Of a DNA stretch of 6,335 nt, positions 1-5,795 are shown one piece after another. Positions within the stretch are counted from its first letter, which is position 1; every line of letters starts with the position of its first letter. The DNA lies in NCBI GenBank assembly GCA_003453835.1, contig DMMN01000324.1, positions 1 through 6,335 on the forward strand, given 5' to 3'. The DNA comes from Bacteroidota bacterium. GTDB taxonomy: Bacteria; Bacteroidota; Ignavibacteria; UBA10030. Made by a program: the position numbers and the translations under genes. The notes below the pieces were generated by a model. That model was not told where the DNA came from. It made no database searches and saw only the letters and a list, made by a program, of their open reading frames with translations.

Positions 1-3
1 CTC

Positions 4-522
4 ATGAAAGCAAGGACTATTCTCTCCACAATCACGATCTTCCTGCTGGCGTCGGGCATCGTGTTCGCACAAGCCCCCATGAAGTTGAGACAGCAGGCGA
101 TGGGTGCACCTCGCGTGAAGCTCATGCAGGATCTCAAATTGACTGAGGAGCAGCGGAAGGAGATCGAGAAGATTCGATTCGAGGCGGAGAAGCAAGCTAT
201 TGCCCAGCGCGCCAAGATCGCGGCGGCGCGCGTCGACTTGCGCCAGCTCTTTCGCACCGAGGCACCTGACAAGGCAGCCATTGAAAAGAAGATCGCCGAG
301 ATATCCCAGCTTACCACTCAAGCTGCCCAAGCGCGGATAGGTAATTGGTTTGCGATCAACAAGCTCCTGACGGCTGATCAGCAGAAGATTTGGAAACGTG
401 CTCTCGTGATCGGTGCGGCACAGCAGCGCATGCAGAAGATGCGACAACAAATGAGCCGGCCAGGGATGCAGCCGCCCATGATGAAGAAACGCATGCAGCA
501 GAGGATGCACCCCCCAGGGTAG
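4..522 (+). CDS. Secreted Spy/CpxP-like (LTXXQ family) protein with a Met-rich C-terminal tail
   Basis: The 172-residue product begins with a Sec-type signal peptide: positive charges (K2, R4), a hydrophobic core over residues 6-21, and an AXA-like cleavage region near FAQA (21-24). The mature part is almost all charged or amphipathic helix. It carries two copies of the LTxxQ signature, LTEEQ at 46-50 and LTADQQ at 122-127, the hallmark of periplasmic Spy/CpxP-type proteins, which act as ATP-independent chaperones or envelope-stress/metal sensors. The length is close to that of the family. The last 30 residues (143-172) hold eight Met plus many Gln, Arg, Lys and Pro, which is unusual and could bind Cu(I), though that is inference. 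The start at 4 is fixed by the signal peptide; the ribosome site and promoter lie outside the window. It is convergent with the minus-strand operon and ends in its own terminator. Family is fairly sure; exact role is unknown. Confidence 0.85.
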   Translation: MKARTILSTITIFLLASGIVFAQAPMKLRQQAMGAPRVKLMQDLKLTEEQRKEIEKIRFEAEKQAIAQRAKIAAARVDLRQLFRTEAPDKAAIEKKIAEISQLTTQAAQARIGNWFAINKLLTADQQKIWKRALVIGAAQQRMQKMRQQMSRPGMQPPMMKKRMQQRMHPPG

Positions 523-559
523 GGAATATCTCGTCTCGATCTTGATTGAAAGCAATTGC

Positions 560-593
560 AGCGATTGGGTTTGTCCCCAGTCGCTTTTTGTTG
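560..593 (+). terminator. Rho-independent terminator of the Spy-like gene
   Basis: A 10-bp stem with one G-U pair (arms 560-569 and 576-585) closes a 6-nt loop (570-575) and runs straight into TTTTTGTTG on the plus strand. It sits 37 bp after the stop codon of the LTXXQ gene. On the minus strand the stem is not followed by a T-run, so it is probably one-directional and may not be the stop for the opposing operon. Confidence 0.85.
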
Positions 594-622
594 TACGGAT
601 GGAACGACCTTATCGGGGCAAA

Positions 623-1336
623 TTATTTGGGATTGGTTGGTCGGATATCGATCTCGCTCACCATCGCCCGGTCCGGCAGTCTGATCGCTGCCAAGACCGT
701 TTCAGCCACATCGGCGGGATGAAGGATCTTCTCCGATCTGAGGGAATCCTTCTGAAGTGTTGAAAACGTAGTGTCAACAGAACCGGGACACACGGTAATG
801 ACGCGGATATTGTGCTCTCGTACTTCAAGCATAAGCGTTTTCGAAAAACCCATCAGTGCCCACTTCGTCGCGGAGTAGCCGGAGCCTCCAGCGAATGAGT
901 TCTTCCCTGCAAGCGATGATATATTGATGATCGCTCCACCCTTCTGCACTTCCATCAGCCTGACCGCCCGTTGCGAACAGAGAAACACCGCCCGGACGTT
1001 GAGTTTCCACATTGAGTCGAGGTCCGCCACTGACAAGCTCGTAAACGGGGCGAATCTCCCGATGCCGGCGTTGTTGACAAGGAGATCGAGTCTTTTGAAG
1101 CGCTTCTCGATTGCATCAAAGAGCGCGTGGAGTTGATCGTCGCTCGTCACGTCAGCCGGCATGGCGACCGCCTTTCCCCCGCCCGTTTCGATCTCCCGCC
1201 TTACTGCTTCCAACTCGGGAACGGTTCTCGCCGTCAACAGCACCGTGGCGCCTTCTTTCGCCATCGCCAGCGCTATCGCACGACCGATTCCTCTCCCGGC
1301 GCCAGTTACGAGGGAGATGGATTGTGCGAGATTCAT
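623..1336 (-). CDS. Short-chain dehydrogenase/reductase, sepiapterin-reductase-like (second of a tandem pair)
   Basis: A 237-residue classical SDR with a complete Rossmann fold. It has the glycine-rich TGAGRGIG at 11-18, NNAG at 88-91, and the catalytic tetrad N113, S140, Y154, K158 (YSATK), then PG at 184-185. The second beta strand ends in an Arg (TAR, 35-37) with no acidic residue, which usually means NADP(H). The stretch NNAGIGRF and the ending EIDIRPT resemble, from memory, Chlorobium sepiapterin reductase, so reduction of a pterin side chain is the likely reaction. A start at 1336 is chosen because the glycine motif follows at normal distance and ATG overlaps the upstream SDR stop as ATGA; longer in-frame starts would run deep into that gene. 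No good Shine-Dalgarno is present and GGA lies in the loop of a small hairpin (1343-1355), so translational coupling is likely. It is last in the pterin operon. A general NADPH carbonyl reductase is the alternative. Confidence 0.85.
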   Translation of the reverse strand: MNLAQSISLVTGAGRGIGRAIALAMAKEGATVLLTARTVPELEAVRREIETGGGKAVAMPADVTSDDQLHALFDAIEKRFKRLDLLVNNAGIGRFAPFTSLSVADLDSMWKLNVRAVFLCSQRAVRLMEVQKGGAIINISSLAGKNSFAGGSGYSATKWALMGFSKTLMLEVREHNIRVITVCPGSVDTTFSTLQKDSLRSEKILHPADVAETVLAAIRLPDRAMVSEIDIRPTNPK

Positions 1337-2052
1337 ACTTTGAGGTCTCCGACCTGAGGGCGCACAACGAGTTCTTCGATCATAAGTGATAGAGGGCTCA
1401 GGGTCGCCTCGAAGACGACCCGGGCGACCTCCGCTGCCGAAACCATCTGGTTCCCGTACTTGGCCTGCACATCCGGGGGCCACATCGGAGTCTTGATCGC
1501 CCCCGGAAACACATTAACAACCTTGATACCTTTTCCCCTTGTCTCCTCACGCAACACGTTCATCAGCGCTTCCGCCCCGGATTTTGATGCGCTGTACGCA
1601 GCCGATTTTGCGTATGTTGCCCGCGCGGCGTAGGAAAGGATGTTCACGATCAAACCGGACTCCCGGCTCAGCATTGCGGGCAGGACCGCGCGAGTGGCCA
1701 GGAAGAGACCTCTCAGATTCGTGTCGACGACGTGATCGAATTCCTTAAGGCTCGTCGCGGAAAATTCCCGAAAGTACGTCACCCCAGCGCTGTTAATCAG
1801 AACATCGAGTCGGCTGTGTCGAGAGAAGATCCGATTCGCAACCGAGGACACTGCGCGCTCGCTTCGAACATCACACGGCTCGATGAAACATCTCCCCTTC
1901 TCGCCGCGAAGATCCCTCTTCAGTTTTCGGAGTTCGTCTTCACGGCGGGCCGATGCGACCACAAGATCGCCGTGCGAGACGTACTCATGCACGAGTGCCC
2001 GACCGATTCCCGAACTTGCTCCGGTTATCCAGATGATACGATTCTTCTTCAT
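1333..2052 (-). CDS. Short-chain dehydrogenase/reductase, probable sepiapterin reductase (first of a tandem pair)
   Basis: A 239-residue classical SDR, full length. It has TGASSGIG at 10-17, NSAG at 87-90, and the catalytic tetrad N112, S140, Y153, K157 (YSASK), with PG at 183-184. ARR at 35-37 after the second beta strand argues for NADPH. The C-terminal part, with PGAIKTPMW (183-191) and EELVVRP...GD (226-236), closely recalls the Chlorobium sepiapterin reductase ending (PGAVYTPMW, EEIILRPTSGD), from memory. In BH4 synthesis this enzyme reduces the two keto groups of 6-pyruvoyl-tetrahydropterin in the cytoplasm. Its ATG directly follows the folE stop codon with no spacing and no ribosome site, and its stop overlaps the next SDR by 4 bp, so it is firmly inside the operon. 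A FolM-like dihydropterin reductase or an unrelated ketoreductase cannot be excluded. Confidence 0.87.
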   Translation of the reverse strand: MKKNRIIWITGASSGIGRALVHEYVSHGDLVVASARREDELRKLKRDLRGEKGRCFIEPCDVRSERAVSSVANRIFSRHSRLDVLINSAGVTYFREFSATSLKEFDHVVDTNLRGLFLATRAVLPAMLSRESGLIVNILSYAARATYAKSAAYSASKSGAEALMNVLREETRGKGIKVVNVFPGAIKTPMWPPDVQAKYGNQMVSAAEVARVVFEATLSPLSLMIEELVVRPQVGDLKV

Positions 2053-2634
2053 CTACGCGAGCGCAGGGCGGTCGATGAGCGTGAGAAACTCTAAGCGCGT
2101 CTTCTCGTCGGTCCGAAACGAGCCAAACATCGCGCTGGTAGTGGCGATCGAGTTTTGCTTCTCCACCCCCCGCATCATCATGCAGAGGTGGCGCGCTTCG
2201 ATGACCACGCCCACGCCCTGAGGGCTCAGATGCTTATGAAGCGTCTCGGCGATTTGTTGTGTGAGTCTCTCCTGCACCTGGAGCCTGCGGGCGAACGCAT
2301 CGACGATTCGCGGAAGCTTGCTGAGTCCGATGATTCTGCCCTTGGGGACATAGGCAATGTGGCATTTCCCGTAGAACGGAACGAGGTGATGTTCACAGAG
2401 GCTGAAGAAATCAATGTCTTTCACGATTACCATTTCGCTGTATTCTTCGCGAAACACGGCACCATTGATCACCTGCCTGATATCCACCCCGTATCCTTTT
2501 GTGAGAAACTCGTACATCTTTGAAACGCGTTCGGGGGTTCTTCGTAATCCTTCGCGTTTCGGATCCTCGCCGAGTTCGCTCAAGAGGGTCCTTATCGCCG
2601 CCTGCAGCTTCTTGTTTATTTTGGGAGAGTTCAT
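2053..2634 (-). CDS. folE: GTP cyclohydrolase I (FolE)
   Basis: Converts GTP to 7,8-dihydroneopterin triphosphate plus formate, the first step of folate, queuosine and BH4 synthesis; the family works as a cytoplasmic toroidal decamer. The 193-residue sequence is complete. LCEHHLVPF (79-87) supplies Zn ligand C80, catalytic H82 and Zn ligand H83, and [14 protein letters not shown] (149-162) supplies the third Zn ligand C151. [11 protein letters not shown] (28-37) is the usual N-terminal signature. All catalytic residues are present, so this is the Zn-dependent type IA enzyme, not FolE2. A good ribosome site (GAGGTGA) lies just before the ATG, which overlaps the PTPS stop as ATGA. The downstream SDR begins at the next base after its stop. 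Placement between PTPS and sepiapterin-reductase-like genes suggests its product is channelled to BH4 here; it could also feed folate synthesis. Confidence 0.97.
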   Translation of the reverse strand: MNSPKINKKLQAAIRTLLSELGEDPKREGLRRTPERVSKMYEFLTKGYGVDIRQVINGAVFREEYSEMVIVKDIDFFSLCEHHLVPFYGKCHIAYVPKGRIIGLSKLPRIVDAFARRLQVQERLTQQIAETLHKHLSPQGVGVVIEARHLCMMMRGVEKQNSIATTSAMFGSFRTDEKTRLEFLTLIDRPALA

Positions 2635-3041
2635 TGCTCACCTCGGTATTCAATCACATTGTTCTCGGTCTCGTGCAAACGAATGGAGTAGAGAGTTCCT
2701 CCCTGGATCTTCGGCAGAAGAATCTGCCAAAATGCTTTCGCAAGATGTTCCGCGGTCGGGATGACCCCCGAGAGGAAATCGACGTCATGATTCAGATGTT
2801 TGTGATCGACTTTGTCAAGTATCTCCCGCTTGATGACCTCTTTCAGTTTCTTGAGATCGACGACATATCCGGTCTCTGGTTGAGGCTCGCCGGCAACGGT
2901 CACCTCAAGCACATAGTTGTGCCCATGTCCCATCGCATTGGCACATTTGTCGAACAGAAGCTCATTCTGTTCCGCCGAGAGTCTTGGGTTGAACAATCGA
3001 TGGGAGGCGCTGAAGGTCGCCCGCCGTGTCACGTAGACCAT
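2631..3041 (-). CDS. ptpS: 6-pyruvoyl-tetrahydropterin synthase (PTPS/QueD superfamily, PTPS-II-type active site)
   Basis: A 136-residue protein of the T-fold PTPS/QueD family. Zn ligands are H14 (SASHRL), H39 and H41 (GHGHNY). The catalytic Cys is C33, and the spacing C33-X5-H39-G-H41 matches mammalian PTPS; bacterial QueD has C-X3-HGH. D79-H80 (VDHKHLN) and E124 (HETENN) match the catalytic Asp/His and substrate-anchoring Glu. The whole sequence reads like the human enzyme, including FSASHRL and the insertion before the Cys. PTPS converts dihydroneopterin triphosphate to 6-pyruvoyl-tetrahydropterin. It is likely to make a BH4 precursor rather than carboxy-tetrahydropterin for queuosine, since folE and two SDRs follow and no queC/queE is seen. 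The gene starts 27 bp after the Bcp gene ends; its ribosome site is weak (GGAAAG, distant). Its stop overlaps folE by 4 bp. Biochemical specificity is an inference from the motif. Confidence 0.93.
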   Translation of the reverse strand: MVYVTRRATFSASHRLFNPRLSAEQNELLFDKCANAMGHGHNYVLEVTVAGEPQPETGYVVDLKKLKEVIKREILDKVDHKHLNHDVDFLSGVIPTAEHLAKAFWQILLPKIQGGTLYSIRLHETENNVIEYRGEQ

Positions 3042-3068
3042 GGCTCGTCACTCACTTTCCGGATTGGT

Positions 3069-3521
3069 TCACAGTACCTTTAGCACTTCTTCCACATGCC
3101 CATCCACCTTGACCTTTGGAAAGATGTGCGTAATCTTCCCACGCTCGTCGATGACGAACGTTGTCCGCTCGATTCCGAGGAACTTCCTCCCATACATCGA
3201 CTTCTCCTTCCAAACGCCGTACGCTTTGAGGACCTTCTTCTCCTCGTCGCTGAGTAAAGAAAAACTGAGTCCTTGCTTCTGCGCGAAACGTGCGTGCGAT
3301 TCAGGTCCGTCCGCGCTGATGCCGAGAACGATCGCCCCCTTCTTCTCTATCGTCCCCAGGTTCGCTTCGAAAAAGCATGCTTCCTTCGTGCAACCGGACG
3401 TATGATCTTTTGGATAGAAGTAAAGGACTACTTTCCTTCCCCTCAAGTTCTTCAGGGCGATCGTTTCACCGTCACCGGACGGAAGACTGAACAGGGGGGC
3501 TTTGTCACCGATCTTTAACAT
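3069..3521 (-). CDS. bcp: Thiol peroxidase of the PrxQ/Bcp peroxiredoxin subfamily
   Basis: A 150-residue cytoplasmic peroxiredoxin with no signal peptide. The active site is P37..T41-SG-C44, with the resolving Cys C49 five residues on, the pattern of alpha-helix-resolved PrxQ enzymes that form an intramolecular disulfide and are recycled by thioredoxin. Peroxidatic C44 and the conserved Arg R119 (GIERTTFVID) are both present. The usual Pro before GC (TPGC) is Ser here (TSGC), a mild variation. YGVWKEKSMYG (101-111) is typical of Bcp. It reduces H2O2 and organic hydroperoxides. The gene lies 15 bp after the DUF4149-like gene and 27 bp before the PTPS gene, bridging the stress and pterin halves of the run. 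GAGAAG about 7 nt before ATG is a plausible ribosome site. Confidence 0.95.
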   Translation of the reverse strand: MLKIGDKAPLFSLPSGDGETIALKNLRGRKVVLYFYPKDHTSGCTKEACFFEANLGTIEKKGAIVLGISADGPESHARFAQKQGLSFSLLSDEEKKVLKAYGVWKEKSMYGRKFLGIERTTFVIDERGKITHIFPKVKVDGHVEEVLKVL

Positions 3522-3536
3522 CTGCCGCTTCTCAGA

Positions 3537-4022
3537 TCAAAGGGGGATGATAAGAATAAACACAATCGCCACCCCCACGAAAAAGTTGATCGCAAAGAGG
3601 GCCATCGACTGACGATGAAGGCTGGAAAACTCGCGTCGGTCGTCATGGTTCTCAAGGCCCTCTGAAGTCAACGCCGCGAGCCTTCGGCGAAGAACGTTGA
3701 TTCGGTTGCCAAGCCTGATCTTCTCGTAAGCGGCCACGACAAGGCCGACGCTCACAAGCGCCATCACCACCCTCAACTTCAGTCCGACGGAAGAATCGAG
3801 GGCTATCAGTTGGAGGTAGAACGAAACAAGAAGGAGAAAGGCATTAGGAATAAAGATTGCAGCGAATCGCTGTAGAATGGGGGACATCAACTCTCCGGCG
3901 AGACGCTCCGAAGAGGTATTGCGGAAGATTGGCGGCGCAACGATGACAAAAATGGCGAAAGAACTTCCCACCCAGATGCAAAGAGAGAGGAACTGGAAAA
4001 TGAGAAGAACGGAACTCGCCAT
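3537..4022 (-). CDS. Four-helix membrane protein, DUF4149-like
   Basis: A 161-residue inner-membrane protein with predicted transmembrane segments at about 5-29, 53-74, 81-100 and 138-160. A charged, Arg-rich cytosolic-looking stretch lies between the third and fourth (101-137). WVGSSFAIFVIVAPPIF (17-33) and FSSLHRQSM (132-140) look like the conserved WxG...AP..F and FxxxHxxS elements of DUF4149/TMEM205-type proteins. No enzymatic function is established for that family that I can rely on. There is no Cys pair, and a metal or heme role is not evident beyond H136. It sits 72 bp after one peroxiredoxin gene and 15 bp before another, so co-expression with the peroxide defence genes is likely. 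The upstream ribosome site is poor. Membrane location is sure; family assignment is moderate. Confidence 0.8.
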   Translation of the reverse strand: MASSVLLIFQFLSLCIWVGSSFAIFVIVAPPIFRNTSSERLAGELMSPILQRFAAIFIPNAFLLLVSFYLQLIALDSSVGLKLRVVMALVSVGLVVAAYEKIRLGNRINVLRRRLAALTSEGLENHDDRREFSSLHRQSMALFAINFFVGVAIVFILIIPL

Positions 4023-4094
4023 CTCAGATTGTGAACCGGACTAAAACAAAGAAGAGTGATGGCAGTTCCTTACGACCGGACCTGCCCCGGGCCG

Positions 4095-4568
4095 TTAGTT
4101 GAGGGCCTCAACGGCTTTCGTGACCTCGTCGTACTCAGGCTCGACGCCGGGATTATCGGACACCCATATGAACCGCACGATGCCATCCCGGTCTAAAACA
4201 AACACCGAGCGTTTGGCGGTGGCATATCCAGCAAGCCCTGCGAAATTCGCCTGCACGACATCGTACTTCTGCACGGCAACTCGACTGAAATCCGAGAGCA
4301 GCGGAAACTGCAAGTTGTTCTGCAACGCGAAAGCTTTATTTGCAAACGGCGCATCGACACTAATTCCCACAATCTGCGCATCGATGTCGTTCAACTTGTT
4401 CATGGAATCGCGGAATGTGCACATCTCTTTAGTACACACGCCCGTGAATGCACCCGGGTAGAAAGCCAGAATAGTCTTCTTGCCTAACAACTCGCTCAGC
4501 GAGCGGAGTTTCTTCTCGGTGTCGTGAAGCGTGAACTCGGGCGCCTTGTCTCCGACCTTCAGTGGCAT
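4095..4568 (-). CDS. Peroxiredoxin, AhpE/PrxQ-like thiol peroxidase
   Basis: A complete 157-residue cytoplasmic peroxiredoxin. The active-site motif PGAFTGVC (38-45) gives P38, T42 and peroxidatic C45. R120 (AKRSVFVLD) completes the catalytic triad. A second Cys, C50, sits five residues after C45 as in PrxQ enzymes, and there are no other Cys residues. The PGAFTGVCTKEMC stretch and the ending WVSDNPGVEPEY fit the AhpE-like group widely seen in archaea and FCB bacteria. It reduces hydroperoxides with thioredoxin-like reductants. The start is well fixed by a strong Shine-Dalgarno (AGGAG six bases before ATG, near 4575-4579), the best in the window, so it is probably highly translated. It follows the SOD gene by 30 bp, so superoxide dismutation and peroxide removal are likely co-expressed, although SOD is exported and this enzyme is not. 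Confidence 0.93.
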   Translation of the reverse strand: MPLKVGDKAPEFTLHDTEKKLRSLSELLGKKTILAFYPGAFTGVCTKEMCTFRDSMNKLNDIDAQIVGISVDAPFANKAFALQNNLQFPLLSDFSRVAVQKYDVVQANFAGLAGYATAKRSVFVLDRDGIVRFIWVSDNPGVEPEYDEVTKAVEALN

Positions 4569-4598
4569 AGTCTTCTCCTCTGTGTATTCAGAATTTCA

Positions 4599-5309
4599 CT
4601 ACCGTGAAATTGGAAGGCCCGCAAACCGCCCTTCGACAACTGACCAATCCAGGTTCCGCATGAACGCCTCGATGTAGCTCTTGCGGTCTGTCGCATAGTC
4701 GAGGTAGTAGGCGTGTTCGTACGTGTCAAGAGCGACGATCGGCACGGCATTCCAGATCGGATAGGCGTTCTGGGCATCTCCCAGATAATTGAAGAACGAC
4801 CCTCTGTCCGCATCGTACGCCAACCATACCCACCCTCGGGCGGCGAGTCCCGTGGCTTTAAAATCTCTCTCCCACGCTTCGTAGCTTCCGAAATCCCGTA
4901 CGATGTATTCGAGAAGTTTCCCTCCAGGTCTCCCACCTTTTCCACCGAGATGATCGAAGTAGATCTCGTGATTCTTCACCCCCCCGACCGCAAAGGACAG
5001 TTCCACCTTAAGAACACGGAGAGGGCTGTAGATCTGATTCGCCTTGCTCAGGTCGACATTCCTCAAAGCCTCATGTATTTCGTTGGACTTGTTGACATAC
5101 CCAACGTACAGCTTATAATGCTCCTCCATCGTGCGCTTCGAAATACCTTCCATCGAAAGTGTGGACGACTTTAGAAGCTTGGCAACGTAGACTTTGGGGA
5201 TCGACTGCCCGGGATTCTCCGCTGCAGCCATAAGATCTGCGTCCAGCAAACCGGAGGCAAGTGCACCGAGAGAGGTCGCTTTCAAAAACGCTCTGCGCGA
5301 GTTCTTCAT
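4599..5309 (-). CDS. Tat-exported Fe/Mn-family superoxide dismutase with a variant active site
   Basis: A 236-residue protein opening with a twin-arginine signal: SRRAFLK (4-10), a hydrophobic stretch (11-22) and AAA|E (28-31) as a likely cleavage site. The mature part is an Fe/Mn SOD: metal ligands H64 (TMEEHY), H114 (KNHEIYF), D195 and H199 (LDTYEHAYYLDY). GG at 109-110 and Q180 match the MnSOD rather than the FeSOD pattern, so Mn or cambialistic use is likely. Two oddities are seen: the usual DxWEH is DTYEH, and the helix after H64 is one residue shorter than the common HxxKHHxxYV, lacking the second His. Y71 probably serves as the gateway Tyr. The start at 5309 is chosen for the Tat signal; an in-frame extension to 5456 lies inside perR and is rejected. 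No Shine-Dalgarno is evident. It follows perR by 28 bp. Tat export fits a metalloenzyme folded before export. Confidence 0.92.
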   Translation of the reverse strand: MKNSRRAFLKATSLGALASGLLDADLMAAAENPGQSIPKVYVAKLLKSSTLSMEGISKRTMEEHYKLYVGYVNKSNEIHEALRNVDLSKANQIYSPLRVLKVELSFAVGGVKNHEIYFDHLGGKGGRPGGKLLEYIVRDFGSYEAWERDFKATGLAARGWVWLAYDADRGSFFNYLGDAQNAYPIWNAVPIVALDTYEHAYYLDYATDRKSYIEAFMRNLDWSVVEGRFAGLPISR

Positions 5310-5337
5310 ATCGATGAATGGGAAGGGAACCGAGCGA

Positions 5338-5733
5338 CTACTCTTTGCTGAGGCATTCTTCGCACACACCGTAGAAATCGAGACGATGTGTCCGGATGTG
5401 ACCGCCAACAGCCGGTTTCGCTCTGTCGTGCAAGTCTTCTTGCGGAGGGAGGTCAAGGTCCTTTACCACCCCACACTGCTCACAAATGAAATGATAGTGG
5501 TGCTCGACCATCGCATCGTATCGGCGCAAGCCCTCACCGAAATCCAATTCGCGGATCTTTCCCTGTTCTTTCAGGATGTGGAGGTTGCGATAGACGGTAC
5601 CGAGAGAGATGCGAGGAATATGCTCTCTGACCTGATCATAGATCCACTCGGCGGTGGGATGAGATTTGGTACGCCGGAGAACCAGAAAGATCTTTTCCCG
5701 TTGTCTGCTTCGTTTTGTTCCGAGGACTTCCAT
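5338..5733 (-). CDS. perR: Fur-family regulator, PerR-type peroxide sensor
   Basis: A 131-residue DNA-binding repressor. The N-terminal winged helix has HPTAEWIY (25-32) and recognition helix ISLGTVYRNL (42-51). The structural Zn site is two CxxC pairs, C84/C87 and C124/C127. The regulatory metal residues align one-for-one with Bacillus PerR: H25, D73, H79, H81 and D92 match H37, D85, H91, H93 and D104. Asp at the last position is what marks peroxide sensing by Fe-catalysed His oxidation in PerR; Fur has Glu there. It should repress its own operon, and H2O2 would relieve this. The start at 5733 is set by family alignment and by a promoter upstream; the reading frame stays open farther (to 5991) but that would cross the promoter. 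The ribosome site is weak (AAAGAG). It is the first gene of the stress/pterin run. Its targets cannot be shown from this window. Confidence 0.9.
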   Translation of the reverse strand: MEVLGTKRSRQREKIFLVLRRTKSHPTAEWIYDQVREHIPRISLGTVYRNLHILKEQGKIRELDFGEGLRRYDAMVEHHYHFICEQCGVVKDLDLPPQEDLHDRAKPAVGGHIRTHRLDFYGVCEECLSKE

Positions 5734-5766
5734 AGCTATTAACTCTTTGTGAAATAAGGTGTTGCA

Positions 5767-5795
5767 AATATATCGAAATACGTCAGGAATGTCAA
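5767..5795 (-). promoter_or_regulatory. Sigma70-like promoter of perR and probably the whole minus-strand operon
   Basis: On the minus strand TTGACA (5795-5790) and TATATT (5772-5767) are separated by exactly 17 bp, nearly ideal for the housekeeping sigma factor. Transcription would start near 5760, giving a leader of about 27 nt before the perR ATG. The -35 lies in an imperfect tandem repeat ATTCCTTGAC / ATTCCTGAC (5800-5782). No other promoter this good was found within the downstream nine-gene run, but internal promoters are possible. I could not find a convincing PerR box. Confidence 0.8.

Noticed and set aside
560..593. Bidirectional use of the 560-593 hairpin as terminator for the minus-strand operon
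   Set aside because: The minus-strand flank after the stem is GCAATTGC with no T-run, so this is not supported.
1337..1483. In-frame N-terminal extension of the second SDR
   Set aside because: It would overlap the first SDR by 151 bases and adds Arg/Gly-rich residues with no SDR homology; the glycine motif is at the normal distance from the 1336 ATG, which also forms an ATGA overlap.
2631..3041. Reading this gene as QueD in a queuosine operon
   Set aside because: The Cys-to-HGH spacing is five rather than three residues, and no queC, queE or queF is nearby, while two SDRs follow folE.
4023..4094. GC-rich hairpin after the AhpE-like gene as a terminator
   Set aside because: Only a 6-bp stem (ACGGCC/GGTCGT) with a 12-nt loop and no adjoining T-run on the minus strand; at most a pause or processing site.
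4713..5174. Long plus-strand frame opposite the SOD
   Set aside because: A mirror of a clearly coding gene; its translation has no domain or signal features.
5310..5456. In-frame extension of the SOD upstream into perR
   Set aside because: It would bury the Tat signal 50 residues in and overlap the conserved C-terminal Zn site of perR.
5731..5790. PerR box (TTATAATNATTATAA-like) in the perR leader
   Set aside because: AT-rich stretches such as TTATTTC and TTAATA are present but no inverted repeat close to the consensus could be drawn.
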